Below are positions 18,801 through 25,826 of a DNA stretch of 64,000 nucleotides, one piece after another (the stretch's first letter is position 1; the number at the start of each line of letters is the position of its first letter). The stretch is from UMGS1783 sp900555065. Its GTDB lineage: Bacteria > Bacillota > Clostridia > Oscillospirales > UMGS1783. Below the pieces are notes generated by a model. That model saw only the letters and a program-made list of their open reading frames with translations, did not search any database and was not told the DNA's origin. The DNA lies in assembly GCA_937991645.1 (NCBI GenBank), contig CALKPL010000025.1, forward strand, positions 124,001 to 188,000, in the 5' to 3' direction. A program made the position numbers and the translations under genes.

Positions 18801-20419
18801 GAAAGGAGCGTACAGTTTTCGTCCTTGGCTTCGGTCCGGGCCGGGAAAGCGCACGTCAGGCCGCCGAACGCGTCGATATCTGGCGCGTCCGCGAATGGTT
18901 CGACCGTCAGACGCTGCCGCAGAGTAAAGCGTATGCGCCGCTTCAGGTGCATACGCCGGACAGTGCGTTCGACGAATTTGTCAACACCTTCCTGTATTAT
19001 CAGGCGATCCAGTCGCGTATCACGGCGCGCACAGCCTTTTACCAGTCGTCGGGCGCGTATGGGTTTCGAGACCAGCTTCAGGACGCCATGTCGGTCAGCG
19101 CGGTCGACCCGTCCTATCTCCGACGTCAGCTGATCCGCTCCTGTCTGCACCAGTTTGAAGAAGGCGATGTAATGCACTGGTGGCATCACGTCCCAGGCCG
19201 CGGCCGGCGGGACAAAGGCGTTCGCACGCGCTGTTCCGACGATCTGCTCTGGCTGCCGCTTGCCGCTGCAGAGTATGTGAAAAAGACGGGGGACGGCCGT
19301 ATCCTGCAGCGCGTTCTGCCCTACCTGAAAGCGCCTGTGCTTGAAAAACACGAGACAGAGCGCTACAGCCAGCCGGACTACGGCTCGCTGTGGGAAACGG
19401 TGTACCAGCACTGTGTCCGCACATTCCGCTGCGGACTGCGCTACGGAAAGCACGGGCTGCTGTTGTTCGGCGGCGGCGACTGGAACGACGGTTATTCCAG
19501 CGTCGGCATCCGGGGCGTGGGCGAGAGCGTTTGGCTGTCCATGTTCGCCGTTTACGTGATCAACGAGTTTCTTCCCGTGTGCCGCCTTCTTGCGGACGGC
19601 GAGACCTACACGTATCTGCTTTCGCACAAACGCAAGCTGATAGAGGCTGTGGAACAGCACGCCTGGGACGGCAAATGGTACCGGCGCGGGTACTATGATA
19701 ACGGAAACGTCATGGGCGGTGCGGAGTCGGACGAGTGCAAAATCGACCTGCTCCCGCAGTCCTTCGCCGCCCTGTGCGGCGTGTTCCGGCCTGACCGTAC
19801 GGCGGCGTCCATGCAGGCGCTGGAACAGTATTTGCTTGACCGGAACTGCCGTCTGGTCAAGTTGTTTACGCCGCCCTTTATCAAGGGTTCGAACAACCCC
19901 GGCTATATCAACGGCTATGTGGAAGGGGTGCGGGAAAACGGCGGGCAGTATACCCACGGCGCCTGCTTCGCAGCGTTTGCGTGTTATCAGTCGGGCCGGG
20001 CCGGGCTTGGCTATGAAATACTGGATCTGCTCAACCCTCTGCGTAAATACGGCGATTCCGGGCCGAGCCCCTACCGCAACGAGCCGTACGTGCTTTCAGG
20101 CGACGTATACGCCACTCCGGCGTTTCTCGGGCGCGGCGGCTGGAGTTGGTATACGGGCGCTGCGGGCTGGTATTTCCGCATTGTGCTCGAAGAGTTGCTC
20201 GGCGTGAAGACGGAGGGGAACCGCGTCTATATCAGCCCGAAACCGCCCGCGGCGTGGGACTCCTTTTCCTTTACAGCCTCGCTGCGCGGCACTGAGCTTG
20301 CGGTACAGGCGAAGCGCGGGGAGGCGGGTTCCATGTATGTTGACGGACTCCGCGCCGATTCCGTTCCGCTGGACGGGCGCAGACATACTGTGGAAATTGT
20401 CTATGATTCGCAGTCATAG
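12863..20419 (+). CDS. Cyclic beta-1,2-glucan synthase (NdvB/Cgs-like; GT84-GH94)
   Basis: A 2518-residue membrane enzyme, the family's usual size. It should build a protein-linked beta-1,2-glucan from UDP-glucose and release it as a ring. Visible order: helical N-terminus; membrane pair (about 281-320); GT84 glycosyltransferase with LDADTALP (about 481-488) and HRWIRGDWQ (about 630-638); more membrane segments (about 666-703 and 787-840); glycoamylase-like domain (about 866-1245, NWYDTSSAQPLSPRYVSTVD); then GH94 phosphorylase-like modules (1290 to the end). GGDWNDG (about 2203) carries the family's catalytic acid Asp. ATG 12863 is eight bases after GGAG. This enzyme is best known in Proteobacteria such as Brucella and Agrobacterium. 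Confidence 0.93.
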   Translation: MSENDGLEITQWEAARKQGLENASVPNGREIGTRKLLQLSRSAFHEITRFHARVRDRAARRKLAIAGPLEWLFDNYYIVLREYRRAANALAGYRLISVQKQDKTAVPYIFQLAMSFCAARGYAFNEPALRAYLEGAGQARDFTGDEIFLLPDMFRLALVFGVRDECRRLRAALESGERPQDTRVMQNAVLSLKMLDDVDMSEYTEILSQTERTLGEDEVYPRMTQTSKWHYQVLLKRLAKRNGMSAKAQAEALVREVKNDPALDLGAILRARTEKSLPKAVYFIVYGLAALVITVLPAALLRSVGVGLLLVLPALEISRRLADAVAAKLVDDTYFPRLDFEKGIPDDARACVAVSLLLGPGSAAKIHSRLELLYNKNRDDNLLFGVVADFGESDSEYESGDDAVLDQATDAVERLNAKYGDRFFLLVRRRTYSETQRKFIGWERKRGSIIELVRYMNGEKTTHGTVAGAVSRLSDCRYTIVLDADTALPIDGAKELVSIAAHPANRPVIDETRRRVVSGYGLIAPAVRSELVSDRDTFFSKLYAGLSGVETYNNTSFELYQDVFGEGIFSGKGIFHNDVFYKLLADSLPENMILSHDLLEGSIIRTGHASDIRVYDSVPKDMVSYYKREHRWIRGDWQLLKMLPSPSLGWLDRFKILDNLRRSLNAPVFILILLSSLFFSPVKSAVLLSILLVIYLFPIFATFVKQLFLGIVLKGNVRYYSGAMPPVFTMLWTTLTELIFLPYAAVNALDAILRALYRLFVSKKHLLDWVTAAQAEQEKPKSLWGYVKSMAVSMLLSAFVLVGVLARLFVTRAAPGFAEWLMLVISLLWLCAPILAYELAKQKKQTPHPLTDEANANLLEYAKKMWQYYADFLTEDDNYLLPDNFQETPSVGLAHRTSPTNIGFSLLAVLTARDFHFISTAAMADYLGKILASLGRLERYKGHFYNWYDTSSAQPLSPRYVSTVDSGNLSVCLSTLCSGLQEYAAEDARIPGLIQGFKTLESEADYSFLYNPGKKLFHIGLDVQTETLTDNYYDLYMSESRLTSYYLTARGAVPLKHWRALSRLVVEHRGHFGFKSWTGTMFEYFMPYLFLPAYRHTQTFEALSFALEAQEDRVRGKKGVPFGISESGFYAFDTALNYQYKAFGVSRIGLKRELNSELVVSPYSTFLTLPFAPEKSYANLVEMEKLGFTGKYGFYEAIDYTPSRTGGRACVVRSFMAHHIGMSLLSVANLLMNNIVQRRFCSNPHMRAYDELLQEKLPEKVLVYNMPDDTPRKVATHHYESPMLAVHSIQPFAPYVGALSNGSYTAVMSDSGFGFSLYDGRTVTRYRKSITENGKGIYFALQSGASRMTLSAAPLFQNLQNYKTEFEDSQVVYRASNNVFTTRVKATVHDAYPAEIREIKIKNNTNKKKFVTLLAYFEPVLWGYENEAAHPAFSSLSLEAQRIENENAVLFHRRPRGEKDPHVYLCAGFCRPDVSASFETTRDYVFGRASKSGDLMRAFKMSFTGVKKACLDAAFAAKLTFALDAKETKKFLFAMVCETDAGRAVDAFRAVRKDSYPEIQRRYMEVARRMLAECDMTETELQLERAVLPHLIYRLAQTPVDRAAPCDKTQADLWKYGVSGDDPILLVRVYEVEDVPKIVPYIKVFHLLKLKNIVCELVVLYEEGGQYDRPIYAGLMEVLRQYGLEKYAAARGGIILCNLQSKEDADLFYTASAYVVDYKRDRDPARPERDFRPVCADPAPAAETGLQIRYPTVCGGFIENGFAVVDKQAFPTRPPWCNILSNYRFGTVVSDSSLGYTYALNASQFRITPWYNDAVSDNYGEKLYMKYNGEIYDIIAGAAATFYRGYAEYVCMAGDIRVRTTVFVPAAEQCKTICIEAENCADVPAEAMFCYGVDLVLGQTFHKDDRMLRIEEQDGVLYARNPYHIEYGTGVVYLTGFKADAMGMNKLAFLCGDYEDDRRMVSGEEPFMYCMKRLAVPAGGKERTVFVLGFGPGRESARQAAERVDIWRVREWFDRQTLPQSKAYAPLQVHTPDSAFDEFVNTFLYYQAIQSRITARTAFYQSSGAYGFRDQLQDAMSVSAVDPSYLRRQLIRSCLHQFEEGDVMHWWHHVPGRGRRDKGVRTRCSDDLLWLPLAAAEYVKKTGDGRILQRVLPYLKAPVLEKHETERYSQPDYGSLWETVYQHCVRTFRCGLRYGKHGLLLFGGGDWNDGYSSVGIRGVGESVWLSMFAVYVINEFLPVCRLLADGETYTYLLSHKRKLIEAVEQHAWDGKWYRRGYYDNGNVMGGAESDECKIDLLPQSFAALCGVFRPDRTAASMQALEQYLLDRNCRLVKLFTPPFIKGSNNPGYINGYVEGVRENGGQYTHGACFAAFACYQSGRAGLGYEILDLLNPLRKYGDSGPSPYRNEPYVLSGDVYATPAFLGRGGWSWYTGAAGWYFRIVLEELLGVKTEGNRVYISPKPPAAWDSFSFTASLRGTELAVQAKRGEAGSMYVDGLRADSVPLDGRRHTVEIVYDSQS

Positions 20420-20440
20420 CCGGAAAGATTCGGGAATGAA

Positions 20441-20469
20441 TTGACTTTTTCTGGCAGAAAGAGTATATT
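20441..20469 (+). promoter_or_regulatory. Promoter of the M16 peptidase pair
   Basis: TTGACT at 20441-20446, a 17-base spacer and TATATT at 20464-20469, 36 bases before the TTG start. It probably drives both M16 genes, lgt and folD. Confidence 0.7.
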
Positions 20470-20504
20470 ATAAGATATATAACCTGAGAAACGGAGGTTG
20501 TGCC

Positions 20505-21770
20505 TTGAACCATGTGGAAATCGCGCCGGCAGTCTATGTAAATGCCCTGCCGGTCGATAAGTTCAAAACGAATTATCTGTCGGTCAGCATCATTCATCCG
20601 CTGAGCGCAGAAGCCGCTTCCAACGCGTCCCTGCTTGCGTTTGTCCTAAAACGCGGGAGCGCGGCGTACCCGGGGATCGAAGCTGTGAACCGCCGCTTGG
20701 AAGAGCTGTACGGCGCGCGTTTCGATGTGCAGATCCGCAAAAAGGGCGAGGCGCACATCATCAGCTTTTTTATGGATTTTGTCGACGGGAGGTTTATACC
20801 CGGCTCGCCATCGCTTACGGAGGACGCCGTGACCTTTTTAAAGGAGATTCTGTTTCAGCCGCTGCTGGACGGCGAAGCTTTCCGCGCCGATATCGTGGAT
20901 TCGGAAAAGCGGAACCTGCAGGACTTGCTCGCCGCGCGCAGCAATGAAAAGACGTCCTACGCCGTACACCGCTGCGGCGAACTGATGGCGAAAGGCCAGC
21001 CGTTTGAAGTCTGCGAGTATGGTACACGGCAGGAGATTGAAAAGATAACGCCGTCGTCTCTGTTCACGTTCTACAAAAGCGCGCTGCAGAGCGCCGTATT
21101 TGAAATTTTTGCAATCGGCGCGTTCTCGCAGCAGCGCGTCGCCGAGCTCATGGCGGACGCTTTTGCGTCGGACCGCCGGCCCGTGCAGGTTCAAACAACC
21201 CATATCGAGCCGCGCGGCGGCGTGCGCGAGTATACCGAGTCGTTCCAGGTTGAACAGGCGAAGTTGTCGCTCGGTTACCGGCTTGACGCGGACGATGTCG
21301 ATTTTACCGCCTGTACGCTGTTTCTGATCCTATTCGGCGCAAGCCCGCACAGCATGCTGTTTTTGAATGTGCGGGAGAAGCTGTCGCTCTGCTACTACTG
21401 TTCAGCGCGTCTGGATAAGCTCAAGCGGATCATGATCGTCTATTCCGGCGTTTTGCCGGAGAATATCGGCGTAGCGCGTGAGGAAATCGGCCGCCAGCTT
21501 GAAGCTGTGCAGCGCGGCGAGTTTTCCGAGCAGGCGCTTGCGGCTGCGAAATACACGTATTTGAATAACCTGAAATCCATTGCGGATTCCATGTATAATC
21601 TTGAGGACTATGCGTTGACGCAGAATCTGCTGGGACTGCCGACTGACCTCGACGCGGTGATCGGCCAGGTGGAGCGCATGGACAGGTCCGCCGTCCAGCA
21701 GGCGGCGCGGGCCTTTGTTCTGGACACGGTCTACGTCCTGCGCGACGAGAGGGGAGGCGACGCTTCATGA
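20505..21770 (+). CDS. M16-family peptidase homologue without zinc motif (YfmF-like)
   Basis: A 421-residue M16 (insulinase/pitrilysin-like) protein. The HxxEH zinc motif expected near the N-terminus is absent, so it is probably the non-catalytic partner of the next gene, as in YfmF/YfmH and other alpha/beta M16 pairs. The second-half region (NVREKLSLCYYCSARLDKLK) is typical of the family's substrate-binding C-terminal part. In Bacillus, YfmF is linked to elongation factor P 5-aminopentanol modification; that role here is inference. The TTG start at 20505 is seven bases after GGAGG. Confidence 0.88.
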   Translation: MNHVEIAPAVYVNALPVDKFKTNYLSVSIIHPLSAEAASNASLLAFVLKRGSAAYPGIEAVNRRLEELYGARFDVQIRKKGEAHIISFFMDFVDGRFIPGSPSLTEDAVTFLKEILFQPLLDGEAFRADIVDSEKRNLQDLLAARSNEKTSYAVHRCGELMAKGQPFEVCEYGTRQEIEKITPSSLFTFYKSALQSAVFEIFAIGAFSQQRVAELMADAFASDRRPVQVQTTHIEPRGGVREYTESFQVEQAKLSLGYRLDADDVDFTACTLFLILFGASPHSMLFLNVREKLSLCYYCSARLDKLKRIMIVYSGVLPENIGVAREEIGRQLEAVQRGEFSEQALAAAKYTYLNNLKSIADSMYNLEDYALTQNLLGLPTDLDAVIGQVERMDRSAVQQAARAFVLDTVYVLRDERGGDAS

Positions 21771-23047
21771 CCGAGAAATACTGCGATCTGACAAGAGACC
21801 GATATACGGTATTTACCCACAGTACAGGCCTTCCCGTTTGCGTAATCTCTAAGCCGGGTCACGCGAAAATCCACGCAATGTTCGCTACGAACTTTGGGTC
21901 GATCGACACGGTCTGCCCGCCTATCGACGGCGGCGAGCCGGTAAAGGTCCCGGACGGCACGGCGCATTTTCTGGAACACAAGCTTTTTGAAAACGAGGAT
22001 GGGGACGCTTTCGCGCGCTACGCTGAAACGGGCGCGGACGCAAACGCATTTACGAGCTTTGATAAAACCGCATACCTGTTTTCCTGTACCGACCGGTTTG
22101 CAGATTCACTGGAAATCCTGCTGGATTTTGTACAGAACCCGTACTTTACGGAAAAGACGGTGAAAAAAGAGCAGGGGATTATCGGCCAGGAAATCAAAAT
22201 GTATGAGGACAGTCCGAGCTGGCGGGTAATGTTTGGCCTGTTGGACGCTTTATATGCGAAACATGGGGTGAAGATCGATATCGCCGGCACGGTCGACACC
22301 ATCGCCGGCATCACGCCCGAACTGCTGTACACCTGTTATCATTCGTTCTATAATCCCGCGAATATGGTCCTTGTCGTCTGCGGCGACGTGACGGCCGGCC
22401 AGGTCCTGGGCGTGTGCGACAAAGTGCTCAGGCCCAAACCGGTCGCAGCCCTTCGCCGTCCGGCAATCGACGAGCCGCGCGCCGCCGTTCGGGACCGTAC
22501 GGAGCTTGCCCTGCCCGTGTCCACGCCGCAGTTCATGACCGGATATAAGGACGTGCCGGGCGCCACGGGGATTGAAGCGGTGCGGCATGCGGTGCAGACC
22601 GAATTGCTGCTGGAACTTCTGTGCGGGCAGTCGAGCAAATTGTATGGAGAGCTGTACACACAGGGCCTGATCAACTCCACTTTTGAAACAGAGTATATGT
22701 ACGGCGACGGGTTCGGCGTCACCCTGATCGGCGGCGAATCGCGCGAACCGGATAAAGTCCGCGCCATGCTGCTCGATGCGGTGGAATCCCTCAAGCGTTC
22801 GGGAATCTGCGCGGCGGATTTTGACCGGGTCAGGAAAAAGCTGTACGGCCGCGCCGTCCGGCAGCTCAATTCCGTGGACCGGGTCGCGTCCCTGTTTGTA
22901 GACCTGGCGTTTTTGCAGGTCGATTTTTCCGACTATATGCATGCCTATCTCTCCGCCGGTCTTGACGAGTGTGAAGAGCGGCTGCATACGCATTTTGCGC
23001 CGGAAGCCAGCGCAATATCCATTATTCAACCCATAGAGAAAGCGTAG
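21767..23047 (+). CDS. M16-family zinc peptidase (YfmH-like)
   Basis: A 426-residue M16 peptidase with an intact inverted zinc motif, HFLEH, in the family context GTAHFLEHKLFE (about 65-76). A distal glutamate within the following helical region is expected to be the third ligand. It overlaps its non-catalytic partner by four bases (ATGA), which points to translational coupling and a heteromeric complex. The substrate is unknown; the family degrades peptides in the cytoplasm. Confidence 0.9.
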   Translation: MTEKYCDLTRDRYTVFTHSTGLPVCVISKPGHAKIHAMFATNFGSIDTVCPPIDGGEPVKVPDGTAHFLEHKLFENEDGDAFARYAETGADANAFTSFDKTAYLFSCTDRFADSLEILLDFVQNPYFTEKTVKKEQGIIGQEIKMYEDSPSWRVMFGLLDALYAKHGVKIDIAGTVDTIAGITPELLYTCYHSFYNPANMVLVVCGDVTAGQVLGVCDKVLRPKPVAALRRPAIDEPRAAVRDRTELALPVSTPQFMTGYKDVPGATGIEAVRHAVQTELLLELLCGQSSKLYGELYTQGLINSTFETEYMYGDGFGVTLIGGESREPDKVRAMLLDAVESLKRSGICAADFDRVRKKLYGRAVRQLNSVDRVASLFVDLAFLQVDFSDYMHAYLSAGLDECEERLHTHFAPEASAISIIQPIEKA

Positions 23048-23057
23048 GTGACAGATT

Positions 23058-24212
23058 GTGATAGATTCGTATCCCATTTCATTTCCCGAACTCGGCCTGT
23101 ATATGGATTTTAAAAACTACTTCACCGTTTTCGGTTTCCCGATTTATTGGTACGCAGTCATTATCTGCGTGGGGCTGGTCGCGGCGTATATTTACGCCGA
23201 CCGCCGCGCCCCGGAGTTTCATGTCAAGCGGTCCGATCTGCTGGACGGACTGCTGATCGGCGTTCCGGTTGCGATTGTCGGTGCGCGCCTGTTCTACGTG
23301 CTGTTTGCGCCGGCTGGGGAGATTCAGTCTTTTGCGGATATATTCAATATACGAAACGGCGGGCTCTCCATTATCGGCGCAATTCTGATGGTCGCGGTTT
23401 TCGCGCTAATCTTCTGCCACTTTAAGAAAATCAAAGTAGGCAATGTCCTGGATCTGGTTTCACTTGGATTTTTACTCGGACAGGCCATCGGCAGGTGGGG
23501 TAACTTTATAAACAGAGAGGTCTATGGCGTTGAGACGGCGTTGCCCTGGGGCATGAGTCTTGATGGCGGCGCGCCGAGGCATCCGTTGTTCCTCTACGAA
23601 TGTCTTTGGAACCTGCTTGGCTTCTTTATTTTGCATATCGTGTCCAAGCGCCGCAAATTCCCCGGCCAGATTACGTTGCTGTATATGGGCTGGTACGGGG
23701 TTGGCCGCGGGCTGCTCGAAGGTCTCAGGGACCCGGCGTACATATTGACGTGGGGTACCGTGCCCATCTCGCAGATCGTTTCCTGGACTCTGGTCGCCGT
23801 AGCGTTGCTGATCTACGTTGTCAAATATATCGAGGCGAATAAGATCGGCGCAAGCTTTGAGTACGGCGTAAATCCGGGCCAAACGCCTGTGGCGGAGGGC
23901 GCGGACGGCGAGCAGGCGGATCGGAAGCTGTCCTATTTCGCGCGCAAAAAACAGGAGAAAGCAGAAGCCCGGCGCAGAGAATATAAACCGATGTACGATA
24001 TAGAAGGCCTTGCAGAAGTGGAAGAAGGGCAGCAGGACGCGGCTGAGGCCGGCGGAGAGGATACGCAGGCGGGCGACGCGGTCCAGACCGCTGCGGACAG
24101 TCCCGAGGTGCATCTGGAGGATGCGGAACAGGCCGCGCCCGTGCCGGACATGGAGGAGCAGGCGCAGCCGGAGAATGCGGCTGAGAAAACGGAAACGGAG
24201 GACAAAGAATAA
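23058..24212 (+). CDS. lgt: Prolipoprotein diacylglyceryl transferase with acidic tail
   Basis: A 384-residue integral membrane enzyme that transfers diacylglycerol from phosphatidylglycerol to the lipobox cysteine of prelipoproteins. Several membrane helices fill about 1-270; the signature GRWGNFINREVYG is near 146-158, and GGLSIIGAI marks the earlier conserved loop. The family normally stops near 260-280 residues. Here about 105 extra residues, rich in Glu, Ala, Gln and Asp with a few Arg, extend into the cytoplasm. The start is GTG 23058, downstream of AGGTGA. It follows the M16 genes and precedes folD by one base. Confidence 0.93.
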   Translation: MIDSYPISFPELGLYMDFKNYFTVFGFPIYWYAVIICVGLVAAYIYADRRAPEFHVKRSDLLDGLLIGVPVAIVGARLFYVLFAPAGEIQSFADIFNIRNGGLSIIGAILMVAVFALIFCHFKKIKVGNVLDLVSLGFLLGQAIGRWGNFINREVYGVETALPWGMSLDGGAPRHPLFLYECLWNLLGFFILHIVSKRRKFPGQITLLYMGWYGVGRGLLEGLRDPAYILTWGTVPISQIVSWTLVAVALLIYVVKYIEANKIGASFEYGVNPGQTPVAEGADGEQADRKLSYFARKKQEKAEARRREYKPMYDIEGLAEVEEGQQDAAEAGGEDTQAGDAVQTAADSPEVHLEDAEQAAPVPDMEEQAQPENAAEKTETEDKE

Positions 24213-24213
24213 A

Positions 24214-25068
24214 ATGGCGAAGCTCATAGATGGAAAGGCGATAGCGGCGCAGTACCGCGAAAAAATAAAACGCGAGGTCGAGGCACTGACGGCGCGCGGC
24301 GTGCAGACAGGCCTTGCCGTTGTTATCGTAGGGGACGACAGCGCGTCTAAAACATATGTCGCAAATAAAAAAAAGGCCTGTGCCGCGGCCGGAATCCGTT
24401 CGTTTGAATACGCGTTGCCGGCCGAGACGGAGCAGGCGCAGCTGCTGGAGCTGATTGAGACGCTCAACGCCGATGCGAATGTAAACGGGATTCTGGTGCA
24501 GCTTCCGCTTCCAAAGCATATAGACGAAAAAACTGTGATAAACGCCATTGTGCCGCATAAGGATGTGGACGCGTTTCACCCGGTCAACGTCGGTAAAATC
24601 ATGATTGGGGAATACGATTTTCTGCCCTGCACACCCGCGGGGATCATGGTGCTGCTTGAGGAATCCGGGATAGAGATCGAGGGCCGGGAGTGCGTCGTCG
24701 TGGGCCGCAGCAATATCGTCGGCAAGCCGCAGGCCATGCTCATGCTCCACAGGAACGCAACGGTCACCATCTGCCATTCCAGAACGCGGGATCTCGCCGC
24801 GCATACCCGGCGCGCGGATATCCTGATCGCGGCGATCGGCAGCGCGAAATTCATAACCGCCGATATGGTCAAGCCGGGCGCGGTCGTGGTCGATGTTGGG
24901 ATGAATCGTGATGAAAACGGGAAGCTCTGCGGCGACGTTGACTTTGCGTCGGTGGAACCGGTCGCATCCCATATTACGCCTGTGCCGGGCGGCGTGGGCC
25001 CTATGACGATCACCATGCTTTTGGAAAACACCATACGTGCCGCAAAGCTGCAAAACGGCCTGATGTAG
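24214..25068 (+). CDS. folD: Methylenetetrahydrofolate dehydrogenase/cyclohydrolase
   Basis: Two hundred and eighty-four residues, full length. This bifunctional enzyme makes 10-formyl-THF, needed by PurN and PurH encoded just downstream. Motifs: the catalytic region YVANKKKACAAAGI (about 45-58) with its lysine, QLPLPKHIDE, PHKDVDAFHP, and the dinucleotide-binding VVGRSNIVGKP. The C-terminal PGGVGPMTITMLLENT is complete. ATG 24214 is one base after the lgt stop. A strong terminator ends the unit. Confidence 0.97.
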   Translation: MAKLIDGKAIAAQYREKIKREVEALTARGVQTGLAVVIVGDDSASKTYVANKKKACAAAGIRSFEYALPAETEQAQLLELIETLNADANVNGILVQLPLPKHIDEKTVINAIVPHKDVDAFHPVNVGKIMIGEYDFLPCTPAGIMVLLEESGIEIEGRECVVVGRSNIVGKPQAMLMLHRNATVTICHSRTRDLAAHTRRADILIAAIGSAKFITADMVKPGAVVVDVGMNRDENGKLCGDVDFASVEPVASHITPVPGGVGPMTITMLLENTIRAAKLQNGLM

Positions 25069-25146
25069 CGCTGAGAAAGAGCTGTCGGAATTCATAAGAA
25101 AAGGCACTTTTTACTACGAAACTTGTCATACTGTACATAATCGAAA

Positions 25147-25187
25147 AAAACGCCGGCCGGTGTCTTGCAAAGGCCGGCGTTTTCGTA
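25147..25187 (+). terminator. Terminator after folD
   Basis: A 12-bp stem (25147-25158 with 25172-25183) with a GC-rich core and a T-rich end. The -35 of the purE promoter lies inside its loop. Confidence 0.75.
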
Positions 25188-25193
25188 TATTAT
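25165..25193 (+). promoter_or_regulatory. Promoter of the purine operon
   Basis: TTGCAA at 25165-25170, a 17-base spacer and TATTAT at 25188-25193 (a TATAAT three bases later is an alternative -10). Transcription would start near 25200, giving a leader of about 135 bases before purE. Confidence 0.6.
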
Positions 25194-25204
25194 AATATTT
25201 GTTA

Positions 25205-25311
25205 GTATCATTTTGAGGTGAGAAAAATGTTTGTTTGCCGCTGTGAAACCGCATATGGGAACAAACATTGAGGATACGACGCACCATTTTCATTGGTGCG
25301 CCAATTTTTTT
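25205..25311 (+). promoter_or_regulatory. purE leader: structured RNA and attenuator-like terminator
   Basis: The leader has an outer pairing GTATC (25205-25209) with GATAC (25273-25277) enclosing a 10-bp stem (25226-25235 with 25260-25269). A second hairpin (25280-25286 with 25294-25300) is followed by seven T at 25305-25311, a terminator form, before the purE ribosome site. This is the layout of a riboswitch or attenuator. It does not match the purine, PRPP or ZTP riboswitch consensus as I know them. Confidence 0.55.
25227..25271 (+). CDS. Putative 14-codon leader peptide of the pur operon
   Basis: A complete short ORF encodes MFVCRCETAYGNKH. Its ATG is preceded five bases upstream by AGGTGAG. 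Codons 1-3 and 12-14 lie in the two arms of a perfect 10-bp stem (25226-25235 with 25260-25269), so translating the ORF must open that hairpin. A terminator follows nine bases after the stop codon. No known leader-peptide family is recognised, and translation is unproven; it may instead be part of an RNA-only sensor. Confidence 0.4.
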   Translation: MFVCRCETAYGNKH

Positions 25312-25334
25312 GTGTGTTTATTAAGGAGGGGCCT

Positions 25335-25826
25335 ATGAAAAAAGTAGCGGTAATTATGGGGAGCGACAGCGACCTGCCCATCCTCAAACCGGCCGTAAAG
25401 ACGCTTGAGGAGTTCGGGGTGCCGTGGGAGATGCATGTGATGTCCGCGCACCGCACGCCCGACCTTGCGGCGCAGTTTGCGAAAACCGCACGGGACAATG
25501 GGTTTGGCGCAATAATAGCGGCGGCGGGAAAGGCGGCGCACCTAGCGGGCGTTCTTGCGGCGCACACGACGCTGCCTGTAATCGGCGTCCCGGTCAAATC
25601 GTCGCTGGCCGGACTGGACGCGCTGCTGGCCACGGTTCAGATGCCGCCCGGCGTACCCGTCGCGGCAATGGCGATCGACGGCGGCCAGAACGCGGCTCTG
25701 TTCGCGGTGCAAATTCTCTCGGTGAGCGACGGCGCGCTGGCGGACAGGCTTTCCGCTTATAAAGAGTCCATGGCGCGCAAAGTCATGGAAAAAGACGCAA
25801 AAATTGCAAAGGAGGCACTGCAATGA
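25335..25826 (+). CDS. purE: N5-carboxyaminoimidazole ribonucleotide mutase
   Basis: One hundred and sixty-three residues. It makes CAIR in purine synthesis. The active-site GSDSDLPIL (9-17) and the SAHRTPD loop (43-49) are intact, as is the later GVPVKSS. The sequence starts at ATG 25335 after AAGGAGGGG. No purK is seen, so it is either a class I enzyme with purK elsewhere or a class II enzyme using CO2 directly; I cannot decide. It is the first gene of the pur operon, behind the structured leader, and overlaps purC by four bases. Confidence 0.97.
   Translation: MKKVAVIMGSDSDLPILKPAVKTLEEFGVPWEMHVMSAHRTPDLAAQFAKTARDNGFGAIIAAAGKAAHLAGVLAAHTTLPVIGVPVKSSLAGLDALLATVQMPPGVPVAAMAIDGGQNAALFAVQILSVSDGALADRLSAYKESMARKVMEKDAKIAKEALQ

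Noticed and set aside
12692..20400. Several long minus-strand open frames (up to about 690 codons) opposite the glucan synthase gene
   Set aside because: They mirror a GC-rich coding strand, have no ribosome sites and encode Arg/His-rich, family-less protein. They are shadows of the real gene.
25201..25311. Guanine/adenine, PRPP or ZTP riboswitch in the purE leader
   Set aside because: None of the conserved loop sequences of these classes are visible. It is kept as an unclassified attenuator.
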